NCBI GenBank assembly: GCA_934045075.1
Contig: OW203730.1
Span: 7,328,785 to 7,392,784 of the forward strand
DNA length: 64,000 bases
Source of the DNA: Yponomeuta sedellus
Taxonomy: Eukaryota > Arthropoda > Insecta > Lepidoptera > Yponomeutidae
Reading direction: 5' to 3'
The translations under genes were made by a program, and so were the position numbers. Below, one piece after another: positions 40,355-51,654 of the stretch; the first letter of the stretch is position 1; each line of letters opens with the position of its first letter. The notes under the pieces are model-generated. The model saw only the letters and a program-made list of their open reading frames with translations. It made no database searches and was not told where the DNA came from.

Positions 40355-41340
40355 TGTATGAACAAAAATTAAAGGCATGTTTTAACGGAGGTCAATGGAT
40401 TGACTAGAAAAAAAAGTATATTTTTATCGTCTCGGTACCAAACTGAAGAAGCTAAGAGACAGTTGGTCTCGTTGGTCCTTAAAGCGCAGCGTATTGCATT
40501 GTTATGAAGTTAAAGTTTGATTTCTCATACATCACAATGGTCTATTTTGTTAGCGAATAGTAAAGCTCAGAATTTATGAACGAGACTGGAAAATGACTGG
40601 GTATGTTGGGGTGAAAGAGTGGAAGCTTTGTCTACAGTGGTCAATTATGTTTTGGGATGGTTAATTAAATTGTATCTGTCTCTAATTTTCTCACCCGTCC
40701 AACTTATCCGACTATAAACCTTCAATGTATACAGAATGATTTAAATATAATGGAAGGGTGATCAATATCTGGAATTTCGAAGCGTTTCTTAAAAACATAG
40801 AACCCAAATCATATTATGTATGAAGTTATGAAATCTGACTCTACATTTTGGTATAAGTTTGAAAATATATCAAACATGTAGTATAATTTAATGTTAAGAT
40901 TACTATCTGGTATACAAAAATATCGTGTTACAGTGTTATCGCACTTCTCCGGAACGGCTTCTTCGATTTTAATTTTTTTTGTGTATATTTGTTAGGTTTG
41001 AGAATAAGTCGTAGGCTAATTAATATGGCAAAACAAGTTTGGTGGGTCAGCTAATAACTGAATAATTAAATGTTTATAATAACAAAACATTGTTCCAAAT
41101 TTCTATAAGTATTATTGCTGTAAATACATTTTAGAGCTGGATTGGAACGGCCCATCTGCGAAACATTCCAACCGTTGGATGGGAATCGCAGATGCGTATT
41201 ATTTTTTGCAAGTGTCTGATAAATGTTGCAATTAATCTCAACTAACGTTTGTTTGAGATACATATTTTGTCGAGATGTAAGAGACGAACAAATGGAGAAA
41301 TAGTAAGTTACATAAGGGGCCCCTCAAGGAGTAATGCCTT
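40355..41340. other. Unassigned stretch
   Basis: No supported gene or named repeat. Confidence 0.35.
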
Positions 41341-41344
41341 TCCA

Positions 41345-41465
41345 AAGGCAGAATATTCTTTATTGTACACAGAAATTACAGTAACATAAATTATAGAAAA
41401 ATATAGTACAATTAGCGGCCTTATTACTAAAAGTAATTTCTTCCATACGGCATCAGATGGTGATG
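41345..41465 (-). repeat. LINE 3' end fragment
   Basis: Minus-strand sense: CCGTATGGAAGAAATTAC, AATAAGGCCGCTAATTGTAC and a GTACAATAAAGAATATTC end, as at 35800-36052. Confidence 0.65.
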
Positions 41466-41616
41466 AGAAAGAAATTAGATATGGGTAGTCGGTGCAATTA
41501 AGAAATATTGAAATTATGAAATACTAAGTTGTTTGGCTAAACGCAAGTTGGTGTTTATTTACAAAGGGCATGACGCATCGCAATGTTTGCCCCACGTCGA
41601 TCCCAAACGTTCCACA

Positions 41617-42124
41617 GCAGGTCACAGGCCTTCTCTCAGAGAGAGAGAGTGTGAACTTAATTACCACGCGTGCCCGCCGCAGATTGGCAATTTCAAGTGC
41701 TGAGGTTTTGAACACCTCAGACACTAGTAATCTTCACAATATCTTCCTTCGTTATCAACCCTTGTATGTGCCCACGGCTGGGGCACGGGTCTCTTCCTGC
41801 ATCGCAGGAAGGTTAGGCCATACTCCACCACGGGGGCCAAGTCCTGGTTAGTAAAGGATTGTAAGACAGTGGCGGGCCTTACTGTCAGAAGTTATCAAGC
41901 CAACCATAAGGCCTCTGACATGGCTTAACGACTGCCATTACATGACAACTGGCACCGACGGCTTAACGTGGCTTGCAAAGCACGGAAGCGGTCGGAAAAA
42001 TGCCACTAGCGGTAGCACGGGTCGGTCACCCATCCTGCACCTGACCGCGCCTGTTGTTGCTTAACTCAAGCGATTGTTTCCAATCACTCGGTTCGCCTAG
42101 GCAACGAGCGCTTCATCTTCCTTC
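41617..42124 (-). mobile_element. SINE-A copy carrying a 5S-SINE insertion
   Basis: The tail ACAGGCCTTCTCTCAGAGAG and body GCCCGCCGCAGATTGGCAAT, CACCTCAGACACTAG lead to ATCTTCCTTC (41741-41750), where the 5S-SINE is inserted. The host copy is hard to follow beyond 42124. Confidence 0.75.
41751..42114 (-). mobile_element. 5S-SINE with 10-bp target duplication
   Basis: Full-length minus-strand copy bounded by ATCTTCCTTC at 41741-41750 and 42115-42124. The 5S-like head lies near 42010-42110 and the 3' end is next to 41751. The boundaries define the family unit at 364 bp. Confidence 0.85.
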
Positions 42125-42639
42125 ACTATTTAATGAACATATATGCTTAAATATGTGTAGAGATCTTACAACTTTAAGTTGACAATTTACACGTGCTAAG
42201 TAAAAAACGTGTGAAATGTAGGGTCAATTATCAAATCGATTTAACTCAGAATGGCGGCGTCGGGCAGCCAAACTGAGGCTAACAACATGCCAATTGACTT
42301 TCTCACCTCGTATCTACTTTTATGAAAGTAAAAAGCTTTTACGAAGTCATTGACCGCATCACGACATTGACCTTACATCTCAAAACGACATCGCGCTGTC
42401 TCTTTCACACATATCGCCTAGGATAACGCTGTCTTTGTCTAAGTATGGAAGATTAAAAAGATGTAGAAATCCGTTTCGACTTCGTTTTGATATTTTTCTA
42501 AAAGTTGAAATGTTCTCATTGAAAAAAAAAACCAATATGTTTGGTTGCCTATAAAGTTTCAATGGTGAGAACAAAACAAAAAGGATAGATAAATAAAGGA
42601 TATATAGTAGGATAGAAAGATAAAGGATAGATATGACTG

Positions 42640-42830
42640 GCTCGTTGATGTAGCGTTATCATATCTGATTACCATGCCAAAGATCGTGGGTTCGAGTTTC
42701 ACTGGAGGCCGCCATTTATTTGTACAAATGGTCTCAGACTGGATGTAATTCCTAGTTTGGTACCACGACTAGTGAAAGTGTGGTATGGAAGTCATTATTA
42801 GTATAGTTGTAGGTGATACGAAGTTCAAGG
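42640..42830 (+). mobile_element. SINE-E copy
   Basis: Head TGGCTCGTTGATGTAGCG and B box GGGTTCGAGTTTCAC. Body GGAGGCCGCCATTTATTTG, TGGTCTCAGACTGGATG and TCCTAGTTTGGTACCACGAC. Confidence 0.7.
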
Positions 42831-42889
42831 GGTCATCAAGTCTGTAATACAATCAACTTGACTTTTTCAATTATCTCTGGAGATGTATG

Positions 42890-43225
42890 TACCCTTGGTA
42901 TGTCTCCACTGCTGGGGCATGGTTCTCTTCCTTCATCGCAGGAAGGTTAGGCGATACTCCACCACGGGGGCCAAGTCCGGGTTGGTGGAGGATTGTAGAT
43001 AGTGGCGGGCCTTACTGTCAGAAGTTATTAAGCCGCCATAAGGCCTCTTACGTAGCGTTACGACTTCCATTACATGACAACCGGCACCAACGGCTTAACA
43101 TGCCTTACGCAGCAGGACGGGACCTCATCACGGGACTGTCACCCATCCTGCACCTACCACGCCTGTTGTTGCTTAACTCAAGTGATTGATTCCAATCACT
43201 CGGTTGGACTAGGCCAAGAAAGCAT
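42890..43225 (-). mobile_element. 5S-SINE, near full length
   Basis: Minus-strand copy from the GTCTCCACTGCTGGGGCATG end to the head near 43215 (sense AACCGAGTGATTGGAATCAA, AAGCAACAACAGGCGTGG). The head is slightly decayed. Confidence 0.8.
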
Positions 43226-43585
43226 CCTTCACATGTCTAGCCTCAACTTAATCACGATACGGCCGACCTGCACGTAAAGAAGTATTATTTCGCTTCAAAA
43301 ACTATATCCCGCAGCTTTGACCGAGCTCGACCTTCTGAGCGCATACTACTACTCGTACTTCTAGGAATTTTGCGGCAGTGTTTACAGTTACGGTTGACAC
43401 CTGTCAGAAGCGATGCGAGTCCTCGGGACAAGTGAAAGTGCAAATAAGACGTGGTCACTTTCGTTTTGTCACGCGTGTGTTTGAGTCTGTCACGTCACCC
43501 GTGTGCTGCTGGGTTTGGTGCGTGAGATGTTTGTTAGAGGATGCTGCGGTAGTAGATGTCGCTTTTTAACATACTAAAAATTAAT
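43226..43585. other. Unassigned stretch
   Basis: The 63-codon frame at 43378-43569 is somewhat GC-rich but has no recognisable motif or splice signals I trust. Confidence 0.35.
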
Positions 43586-43589
43586 AATT

Positions 43590-43756
43590 GTTTTTAATGC
43601 ACTAACCCGTGCTAAGGACAATTTTTTAAAACCCATTTAGAGGATAAAAAATTCACCCATGCTGGGACTCGAACCCGCAACCTCGGCACGGTTAGCTAGA
43701 GGTCGCGGGTTCGGGTCCCAGCATGGGTGGAATTTTTGGCCTCTAAATAGGTTCAT
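43590..43756. mobile_element. tRNA-like foldback element without spacer
   Basis: Reversed arm (AATGCACTAACCCGTGCTAA, CACCCATGCTGGGACTCG) meets the direct arm (GGTTAGCTAGAGGTCGCG, CAGCATGGGTGG) at ~43685, giving a compact palindrome. The A-box portions and spacer are lost. Confidence 0.75.
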
Positions 43757-43794
43757 TATTATTATTCTTTGAGCATCTGCCAACAAACTGTTAT

Positions 43795-43930
43795 GCAATT
43801 GTATTTCTTAGCGATTCGCGATACTCAATTACGTTACGGTAATTACGTTTTACCTCGTAAATTATCGCGATTTGACCCGGTTAATATATAACTATGTATG
43901 AGTATCGCGAATCATTAAGAAATACTATGG
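43795..43930. repeat. Foldback related to the GAAACGT family
   Basis: TATTTCTTAGCGATTCGCGA is repeated inverted as TCGCGAATCATTAAGAAATA. Between them are ACGTTTTACCTCGTAAATTA and CCGGTTAATATATAACTA, blocks found at 47520-48110. Confidence 0.6.
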
Positions 43931-44079
43931 TATTGTGAGTTCTAGAGTACCTAAATAGAGAAGGTACGAAAAGAGAAGATTTACTAGTCTACCACTCAGA
44001 TACCACCACTCTATCTGCTTACTATGTCACCAGTGAACAGATAGGGGTATGGGCTGTGGACAGTAGTAAAGGAAGTCGT

Positions 44080-44265
44080 CGTCGTCGTCAGGCTATACTA
44101 GTCCACTGCTGGACATAGCCCTCCCCTAAAGAGCGCCACGTTGTGCTATCATAGGGGGTAATGCCCATAATCCCCACGCTGGGCATGCGGGTTGGGCATC
44201 GCAGTTCAGTGGAAGCGTACTGCAGGGGGCGCTGCTGCCCACCCCCCGGTTTGTGTCCCTTGTAA
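44080..44265 (-). mobile_element. SINE-D 3' part
   Basis: GTC microsatellite, then AGGCTATACTAGTCCACTGC, CCCACGCTGGGCATGCGGG and GGGGGCGCTGCTG, ending GGTTTGTGTCCCTT. The head is missing. Confidence 0.75.
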
Positions 44266-44269
44266 AGGA

Positions 44270-45220
44270 AGTAATTAAAAATTATTTATTTCGAAAAATT
44301 TAGACAAGTCTTCTTTAAAATGTTCTTCTCTTAAAAAAATTGATGAGGAAAAACTGTTAGATATAACAAAGAGGCCTACCGGAAGATTTACCAAAAGGTA
44401 TATAGTCTCATCACTTATTCTTGTATGGACACCCTACAGAAAATATATCACTGTCAAGGGCGGCGAATGCACACAGAGAGAAAAAATAAATAATTCATTC
44501 AGTCACTCACCGTTCGGTCATTCATTATTAACTCAGACAGTTTTATTCACTCAATATTGGTGAATAAAAATACAAGGTATCTGTATGAGTGATTTTTGAA
44601 TGGAAGTTATTATTGTAAGGGGCTACCTACTTTAAATAGTAAGGATCGTGGCAATACATGGTATCTGCCTACCCCTGCGGGATATAAGCGTGTGTTTATT
44701 TAATATACAGTCAATAGCAGGACAACCTTTACATTTTCCTTGCAAAGTCACAATGTAACGGTGTAAACTGTTTTTAAATCACAATTTAAATTGACGTCAC
44801 CCACTCAAGATTTATTTTGATTTTGACATCATACAACTCTACCTAACCTTGAAGCAATAGAGTTTTCATCACTTTTAATCTGTAGAGTGAAAGGATCTTT
44901 TCTTTATGAAGTCGTATATTTTATCGCAAGAGCAGTTAGGGTCACTGATTAGAGTGCATACATGTAAAGGTAGATCAATGGAGATTTTAAAAAGTAGGCA
45001 TAAACATCGATACGAAAAAGAAACCACGCTTCAAGCGCATCATTTATCACTTAAACCTCTCGATATCTAACAGACTAGCGCGTTGTAGGCAAATTGGTTC
45101 CACTTGAGAGACGGATTGCCGATAAATCTATTCGCCAGTTGAGGTACTAGCTGAATAAATAGTAACAGAAGCTACCCTCTTATATCACTTTATATGTATA
45201 TAACAACGTTGATGAAACGA
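44270..45220. other. Unassigned, with repeat-J fragment at 44645-44700
   Basis: AAGGATCGTGGCAATACATG and ATCTGCCTACCCCTGCGGGA are repeat J. No supported gene in the rest. Confidence 0.4.
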
Positions 45221-45224
45221 TGGT

Positions 45225-45312
45225 GATCTGTCAGGATCGTGGCAAGTGGCAGTCCCTGGTCTCTGCCTACCCCTCTGGGACACAGGCGTGAGGTTATGTA
45301 TGTATGTCTATT
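45225..45312 (+). repeat. Dispersed repeat J, clear copy
   Basis: CTGTCAGGATCGTGGCAAGT, GGTCTCTGCCTACCCCTC and ACACAGGCGTGAGG, followed by a TATG tail. Mirror of 2990-3085. Confidence 0.65.
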
Positions 45313-45327
45313 TATTTACAGTAATGG

Positions 45328-45617
45328 CTGATTTTTCAATCCTCGGATAGCATTTATCCGTCTAATAAAGTATTACACAACAATATAACCGTATTACCCA
45401 ACAGTATTACACAACAGTATTACCGATAAACTGCATTAGCAGTTTGGCAAACTAATGATGTTGTAATCTTGCATTGTTTTCAGTGAATAAATATATATAA
45501 ATATAATAAAAATGTCATCGCGAAATGACAAAAGAAAGGCAATTACCACACATTTATAAAATTGTTGTTTAATACGATATTTCACGAATAAGTTTTATCT
45601 GAGGATTGAAAAATCAG
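45328..45617. mobile_element. MITE M9
   Basis: Inverted ends CTGATTTTTCAATCCTC.GATA on both sides (one mismatch). The interior has short tandem words (ACAACAGTATTAC). No transposase frame. Confidence 0.7.
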
Positions 45618-45699
45618 ATCTTAGTATACTAATTTTCTTAATTAAGCATGCATTATTCATAATTATGTATCTGAAATAATTTTATTTATTTGTTCATCT

Positions 45700-46045
45700 A
45701 GTTCCTTCTCCAATATAATGCTCCAGTCCATTAATGTTTGAAAGATATTACTTTTAGTGATAACGCTGCCCTCTGTACTCTTAGGTTAAGAAATATCTGT
45801 GTAATTGTAGCCTATGTGTAATTCTAATGTGTAAGCTATTTTTTTTTCTAAATATTTTTATTATATATTTTATATATATCTAAATATATATTTCTAATTA
45901 TAAGCTTAATCTAAAATCTAAAAAAATAAGCTATATTTGTAAAGTTTCATTAAAATCCATTCAGTAGTTTTTACGTGAAAGAGTAACTACGAGTAACATC
46001 CATCCATACTTATAAACTTTCGCGTTTATAATATTAGTAGGATAG
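45700..46045 (+). repeat. LINE 3' UTR fragment and a second dispersed end
   Basis: 45735-45810 resembles 30405-30500. 45945-46045 holds AAAATCCATTCAGTAGTTTT, CGTGAAAGAGTAAC and ACTTTCGCGTTTATAATATT, a layout I recall as common in Lepidoptera. Confidence 0.5.
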
Positions 46046-46384
46046 TGTAAAGCCGTTACAAGCTCTTCGAATCGAAGCGAACCTGGTCGGATTCTACTGA
46101 CAAAAAAAAAGTAAGTGATTCCGGAATTAAGTTAAAAATAAGTTGAAAATTATCTTCACGGCTAATTTTCATTTCGGCTAATTTTCACCTTCTATTTATG
46201 TGCTCTTTAGCAGATGAAATATCTCAACACACAGCCTGTGTCTAAACTAATTTACAATTCATTACCTACACGCAGACAGGCGTTCATCAGTCAGGCATTG
46301 CGATGTTTCATCTATCATCGGCTATTTCACGATCATAGTTATTTGAAAGTCTGATCTTGCAAAGGCAAACCCGTATGATGTTCC

Positions 46385-46460
46385 TCCAATCTCCATTCAA
46401 AGTTTGTTTGGAAAAGATCGCTCTAGTCCATATAACCGCCAATTGTACACAACTTATGTG
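46385..46460 (+). repeat. LINE 3' UTR fragment
   Basis: TTTGTTTGGAAAAGATCGCT and ATAACCGCCAATTGTAC follow the pattern of the LINE 3' ends at 35935 and 60915. Confidence 0.5.
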
Positions 46461-46689
46461 TAATACATTACTAGTAAATGTTTCTTTGTGGCTCTGCAAT
46501 AAAATTATGAAATTATTCTATATTTATTTTATCTTTTTGGGTTACCTATATATTGTATTGCTGTAAATTTGTGATTAAATACATTTTCATGTGGTGGTGT
46601 TGTATGTAACTGTGTCGTGTTTTCAGTATTACGCTGTAAAATAAATAATCTATCAATCAGTAAAGTGTTATCTATTTATGTTGCACTTT

Positions 46690-46885
46690 TTTATGTAGCA
46701 TATATAAGTCCCACTACAGAACCCAGGTCATCTGTCAGACAGGACTACCTCGAAAACTCAGGTTTTCTCACGATTTATTCCTTCAAAGTAAAAGCGTGAT
46801 ATTTCTGCTTTAACTTCACAAATGCCGGGATTTAAGCCCACAACCTCCCGATTAAGAAGACGGTGTTCTACGGCTCCGCTTCCAC
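46690..46885 (-). mobile_element. SINE-A copy, diverged
   Basis: Minus strand head with A-box side (CGCTTCCACCACTCG) and B box (GGGATTTAAGCCC on plus). Body CTCAGGTTTTCTCACGATTT and tail AAGTCCCACTACAGAACCCA. Confidence 0.7.
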
Positions 46886-46889
46886 CACT

Positions 46890-47340
46890 CGATTGAATTA
46901 AACTTATGTAAGCTAAAATTACATCAGTTTAATTTCCATCGTGATTTGTCATCCACTTCTAAAGCCATCAATCGCTATAATTGCCTTGGATACAAATATA
47001 TATGCAATACACAGTGCAAAGCAATCCATTTTCTTAACGTTAGAAGTTAAGCTTATTTGACGCTTAAATTATAAGCGTCGAATAAGCTCAGGAGGTTTCT
47101 ATTTTTATTTCCTTAGATGGTCTATACTCTTAGCCGTACAAAATGTTAAATTGATTCTGCATAACTCGAATTCCAACCGGTGAAAGTGAAATTCAATAGG
47201 CACGTTCCATTTCTAAATTCTAGATTTGGTTTCCATCAGAAGATCCTCTCTTTTACATCGTTACTAACTATAGTTCTGCATGACAGATGCATATGGATAC
47301 TTTATATTTTATTATAGGTAAGATCTACCTACTAACAATC
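46890..47340. other. Unassigned stretch
   Basis: No supported gene or named repeat. Confidence 0.35.
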
Positions 47341-47344
47341 ATTC

Positions 47345-47465
47345 TTACTATACTTTATAGCACACGAAACATTTAACAAGACATTACATGAAAAATAACA
47401 TGTACAAAAGCGAGCTTATCTCTGAAACAGATTTCTTCCAGCAAACCTTAGAGTCGGAGAGGCAG
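47345..47465 (-). repeat. LINE 3' end fragment, shared with 38465-38600
   Basis: Same blocks as at 38465 with substitutions; minus-strand sense. Confidence 0.65.
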
Positions 47466-47519
47466 TAAAAAGCGGGTCTATATACGTGTACAAAATATCG
47501 TACATAAATAGTACTTGTA

Positions 47520-47750
47520 GGTATTTAGTTATATATTAAACGGGTCTAATCACGATTATTTATTAGGTAAAACGTAATAACTTGATTTCCCGACGTTTCG
47601 GCAGCGTTACAATTGCCGTGGTCTTGGTTAGACTGAAGTGGCGAGTACATTCAATTATTGTTGGTAGTTACTTTTAATTTTTGCAGCTCTTCACGTTTTA
47701 CCTAATAAATACCTAATCGCGATTAGGCCCGTTAAATATATAACTATCAC
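47520..47750. mobile_element. Inverted-repeat element with GAAACGT core, complete copy
   Basis: The arms pair over ~50 bases: AGTTATATATTAAACGGGTC and CGATTATTTATTAGGTAAAA at the left, with complements at the right. The centre holds TTTCCCGACGTTTCGGCAGC and TTGCCGTGGTC. On the minus strand the core reads GCCGAAACGTCGGG. Confidence 0.7.
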
Positions 47751-47974
47751 AATACCATTTCGAGGAGTGGCGTTGGTAACTGTACAATATACATAAAGAA
47801 CCAATACAGTTGACATCGTAAGGACAAAAAGATCATGTTAAACTGAAACACTAGTTTAATTAACACGTAAAATAAGTACCTTATCATTGTATGCCTATTT
47901 CTTTTGAATCAATTGATCGAAGACGTTTATTCAAATAAAAATACAGAAGGTGGTTTCTGCCAAACTGCATAACA

Positions 47975-48110
47975 GTTTAGTTATACATTAAACGGGTCTA
48001 ACCACTATTACCTGTAGTCACTTTTAATTTTTCGCAGCTGGTCGACACAGACCCGTTTAATACATAACTACGTATGAGTATCGCGAATCCTAAATACTAT
48101 TACTTGTATT
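47975..48110. mobile_element. Deleted copy of the GAAACGT-core element
   Basis: Keeps both outer arms (AAACGGGTCTAAC, GACCCGTTTAATACATAACT) and TTTTTCGCAGCTGG but lacks the core. The right flank TATGAGTATCGCGAATC also occurs at 43895-43915. Confidence 0.65.
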
Positions 48111-48129
48111 GTTTCGCATATAAATAAGT

Positions 48130-48232
48130 TTCTACTTCTTCTACATAACTTCCACGCGGTCCCAAACGAGGATATGGTAACCAGGTAAAGAAGACATCTC
48201 AATCATGGCAATACAGCCAGACTGAGACATCA
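48130..48232 (-). mobile_element. SINE-E fragment
   Basis: CATAACTTCCACGCGGTCCC, GGATATGGTAACCAGG and ATACAGCCAGACTGAGAC. Confidence 0.55.
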
Positions 48233-48235
48233 TTA

Positions 48236-48400
48236 TCGTCAACCCATTATGTCTCCACTGTGCAGCACGGGTCTCTTCCCTGACGAAGGTATAGGCCATA
48301 CTCCACCACGGGGCCCATGTCCGGATTTGTGGAGGCTTGCAAGACTAGTGGCTGGTCTTACTGTCAGAAGTTACCGAGCCGCCCCGAGCCATATAATATT
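48236..48400 (-). mobile_element. 5S-SINE 3' fragment
   Basis: GTCTCCACTGTGCAGCACGG, ATACTCCACCACGGGGCCCA and CTTACTGTCAGAAGTTACCG; head missing. Confidence 0.65.
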
Positions 48401-48404
48401 TAGT

Positions 48405-49120
48405 TAATTTATTTCCACTTGAATGATTACTAGATACTTTCTACCTACAGTTGGTAGTGTACTCGACGTTTTGACAGCTGAGATGTCGGTATGTCCTCAG
48501 TACTTAAGCACCTCAAAAGCACTCATTAAACCGTACTTTAGTTTATATTTACAAACGACATGTCGGATCGCAATGAAACTTTGTCCACACGTTTAGAGAA
48601 CAGGAATTAAGGTTTGATCGTTTTTAGAATCGGATCTAAACTTATGAAAAATTATTGATAACATTATGTATAGTTTCTATGAAAATACTTATGAAGCTAT
48701 AATTTCTTTGCATGGAAATTGCTCCTTGAGTGGCCCGCTTAAGCTTTTTCTACGCCAAAATAGCAGTATTCATAATGAAAGCTATTACAGTTCATTTTGG
48801 TATGTGCTTTTCAATGCAAGTGCTTAGTTCCAACGGGGTCAAGTCCGCAGTGAAAGTAAAAAGCGGTTTAGGGCACTAGGGCTGATTCATCTGCTTTAGC
48901 GTTCCGTAGTGTGCCGACCTCTCCCCTATCCATGCGCCGGATACAGGCATTGGACGCAGTCCCACGTTGCGACGGATGCAGCGACTTCCTCTATGCGGTT
49001 AGGTAGTCATGGCAACAAGCGACAACAGTTAGATACTGGTGAATGAATCCTTCCTTTGGTTTTCCTTGTGGTTTTCCTTGTGGTTTTCTCTGATATATCA
49101 GTATATTGTGAAGTTGTAGA
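48405..49120. other. Unassigned stretch
   Basis: No supported gene or named repeat. Confidence 0.35.
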
Positions 49121-49124
49121 TAGA

Positions 49125-49215
49125 TAGAGAACACTTTATTGTACATAAAAAAGAAAACTACAGGCGACGGATTTATTACTAAAAGTGATCTCTTCCAGAC
49201 AACCTAGTAGTAGCA
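49125..49215 (-). repeat. LINE 3' end fragment
   Basis: AACACTTTATTGTACATAAA, TTATTACTAAAAGTGATCTC and TTCCAGACAACCT; minus-strand sense. Confidence 0.6.
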
Positions 49216-49320
49216 ATAACACTCGATAACGGTGAAGTAAACGACGTGAGAAACTTGAGTATCTGAAGTGTTCAACTATCTCGGCGCTTGAGTAGTTAAG
49301 ATGACTCTGTGACACGAGAT
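49216..49320 (+). mobile_element. SINE-A fragment
   Basis: AGCAATAACACTCGATAACG, GAGAAACTTGAGTATCTGAA and CTCGGCGCTTGAG match the SINE-A middle. Confidence 0.6.
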
Positions 49321-49324
49321 TTTT

Positions 49325-50640
49325 ATATATAAGATTATAGTGCATTAACGTATTTTAAACGCATTCCATTATTTCTATTGCTGCTTGAAAAAAGAATTAA
49401 ATCATTAAAAACTGACAATGAAAAATTTGCAGCCATTTTTTCACGATTGCTAACACTCAAAGAAAACAGTAAATATGCAGCAGTGAAAATAAATGTTGCG
49501 AAACAGAAATAGAACGTAATGAATGAAATACGAGCGATTACGTAAAGGGTTTTTTTCTTCATCAAAATAATTACAATAATTGTGTTAGATTAATATAATA
49601 ATATACACTTTCCCCCAACTCGTTTATATAGTCCGTATCACTACAGCAAATGTTACTGGAAGAGATTTCTAATGCAATAAGCTCGCGATGTACACTTTTC
49701 TTTTTTTATAATTTTGTGCATCTGTATGATTTTTACGAGTATAAAGTATAATTTCTCAAAAGGCAGAGAGTGAAGTTATCTAACCTAACCATTACGATTG
49801 GTCTGTCAAAGTCGTAACAGTGATTTAATGAGTCATTTCGGGTGTGGTAACGGCCGCGGATGGGCCGTGACATTGTGATCGCGTGTTACGTGACCGCGGT
49901 CTGCGTGACCGAGGAAAGTGTTGCGAATCGGATGCGGTGATGTGTGATGGCCAGTCGGAATAGGTTGAATAAAAATTCTTACATTTGACAAGGAGAGTAC
50001 GGGGCTGTTGGTACCACCGAATCCCGGAATCATATTTTTTTATTATTAATTTTTCATGTAGGCAGAATATAAAACTTAGGTACTTATTCCACCAATGGGC
50101 ATAACGTAATGAGATGATTTACAAAGTGTCACACTCAAATTCACACTAGATGAATGAAGGGACCACTCGGACGCTGCAGTGCCTGGAACATGATTTTAGA
50201 TGTAGTAGGGTTGTCCAGCAACTATACCATCCTGACAGCATAGTCGTCTTAGTAGAGCATACCTTCATCATTAACTGTGATGTTTACGTACATGGTAATA
50301 TATGTTTTTTCGTTAATTTTTTTTATTTTTTCTCTAAGTTCTGTTTAGAAGAGCAAAGGCTAGCAATGAATAAAATACTCTATTGTACTGTTACTAGTAA
50401 GAGGTTTACAAAAAAAAAATAGTATCTATTTGGTGGTTTTGACAGCTCCATATTACGTCACCTAGCCATCAGTAGGCATTTGCATTTTGCCTATTCCGAT
50501 TGCTGGCACTGCATACTTGTCGTTATAAAAAGACAATTAATAATCGAGGTTTCGCGTGCTGAATCTTCATATGACTACTATGTGTAGCTTTGTGAAAGCT
50601 TACAGTTTTTATTTTATTGCTAAAAAGAACATCTTCACAT
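49325..50640. other. Unassigned, with a CG-rich patch at 49840-49930
   Basis: No supported gene. The patch contains TTACGTGACCGCGG and TGCGTGACCG, repeated ACGTG/GCGTG words that could bind bHLH-type factors, but nothing more supports regulation. Confidence 0.35.
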
Positions 50641-50644
50641 TAAA

Positions 50645-50870
50645 CTATAGTTATTTAAACAGGTCTAATCGCGATTATTTATTAGGTAAAAAGTTTTACC
50701 TAATTAATAACCTTATTAAACCGTCGGGAAAAAAGGTAAAATTACCTGATTTCCTGACGTTTCGGCAGCGTTACAGTTGCCGTGGTCACGGGTAGACTGA
50801 AATGGCGAGTACAGTCAATTATTGTCGGTAGTCTCTTTTAGTTTTTCGCAGCTGGCCGACACAAAACACT
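50645..50870. mobile_element. GAAACGT-core element, rearranged copy
   Basis: Left arm (ACAGGTCTAATCGCGATTAT, TATTAGGTAAAA), core (TTTCCTGACGTTTCGGCAGC, TTGCCGTGGTC) and TTTTTCGCAGCTGG are present. The right outer arm is missing, and a GC-rich palindrome follows instead. Confidence 0.65.
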
Positions 50871-50871
50871 C

Positions 50872-50915
50872 ACTACGGCCGCGGACAGGTCACCGGACCT
50901 GTCCGCGGCCGTAGT
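50872..50915. repeat. 44-bp GC-rich perfect palindrome
   Basis: ACTACGGCCGCGGACAGGTC and its reverse complement around a 4-base loop (ACCG), a 20-bp perfect stem. Confidence 0.9.
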
Positions 50916-50929
50916 CACCGGATAAGGCG

Positions 50930-51345
50930 CGTGATTTGTATTTACTAATAAGGAAAAAATAAACTATAGTTCTCAGGGAACATAGTTCTCTGGACGCTTT
51001 CAAGTTATTTAAGCAGATGGTCTTCACAAACTTTCTGCCAGGGCGGCAGGAAATAGCCGAGAAGAATAGAGAGCTAAAAGTGGAGGCCTTTGCCCAGCAG
51101 TGGGACACTAAATCGGCCAATTAAAAAAAACAGATCGAATTAATCAGTGATTTTTTAGGAACTGTCTCGACGTTAGGCTATGTTTATTAATATGAATTTT
51201 AAGATATGCATTTCTTGGTTGGATGCATTTATGGTTTCACTCGTTTAGTTTTATATAAAATTTATTTTTTGTGACTTTCACTTAAATGAAAAATGCATGA
51301 GTAACTAATATTTTGTATTATTTTACACATCATTAACCGTACTCC
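50930..51345. other. Unassigned stretch
   Basis: No supported gene. 51080-51120 holds CCTTTGCCCAGCAGTGGGAC, probably another LINE 3' end. Confidence 0.35.
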
Positions 51346-51349
51346 GAAG

Positions 51350-51400
51350 CAAATTAGATATATTATAATATATTATATAATTATAATATATCTAATTTGG
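51350..51400. repeat. AT-only palindrome
   Basis: AAATTAGATATATTATAAT and its reverse complement around ~10 bases of ATATTATATA. Confidence 0.8.
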
Positions 51401-51440
51401 TTAACTCTTTATTACACCAGTTATTTACAGAGATAAGGTA

Positions 51441-51607
51441 ATTCTTCTTCTTCTTCTTCAGGCTATATTAGTCCACTGCTGGACATAGCCCTCCCCTAAT
51501 GAGCGCAAGGTTGTGCCATCATTAGGGGGTAATGCCCATAATCCCCACGCTGGGCATGCGGGTTGGGGATCGCAGTTTGGTAGAATTGTACTGCAGGGGG
51601 CGCTGCT
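51441..51607 (-). mobile_element. SINE-D 3' part
   Basis: TTC microsatellite (51443-51459), AGGCTATATTAGTCCACTGC, CCCACGCTGGGCATGCGGG and GGGGGCGCTGCT; truncated there. Confidence 0.75.
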
Positions 51608-51654
51608 AAGATAATTAATATCTAGTAATTTATACTAGTATACAAAGTAGTAAT

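Noticed and set aside
47580..47625. True hammerhead ribozyme in the GAAACGT core
   Set aside because: The CTGANGA half of the catalytic core was not found, so only resemblance is claimed.
49840..49930. Cluster of ACGTG/GCGTG words as an enhancer
   Set aside because: Too few short words to exceed chance without conservation data.
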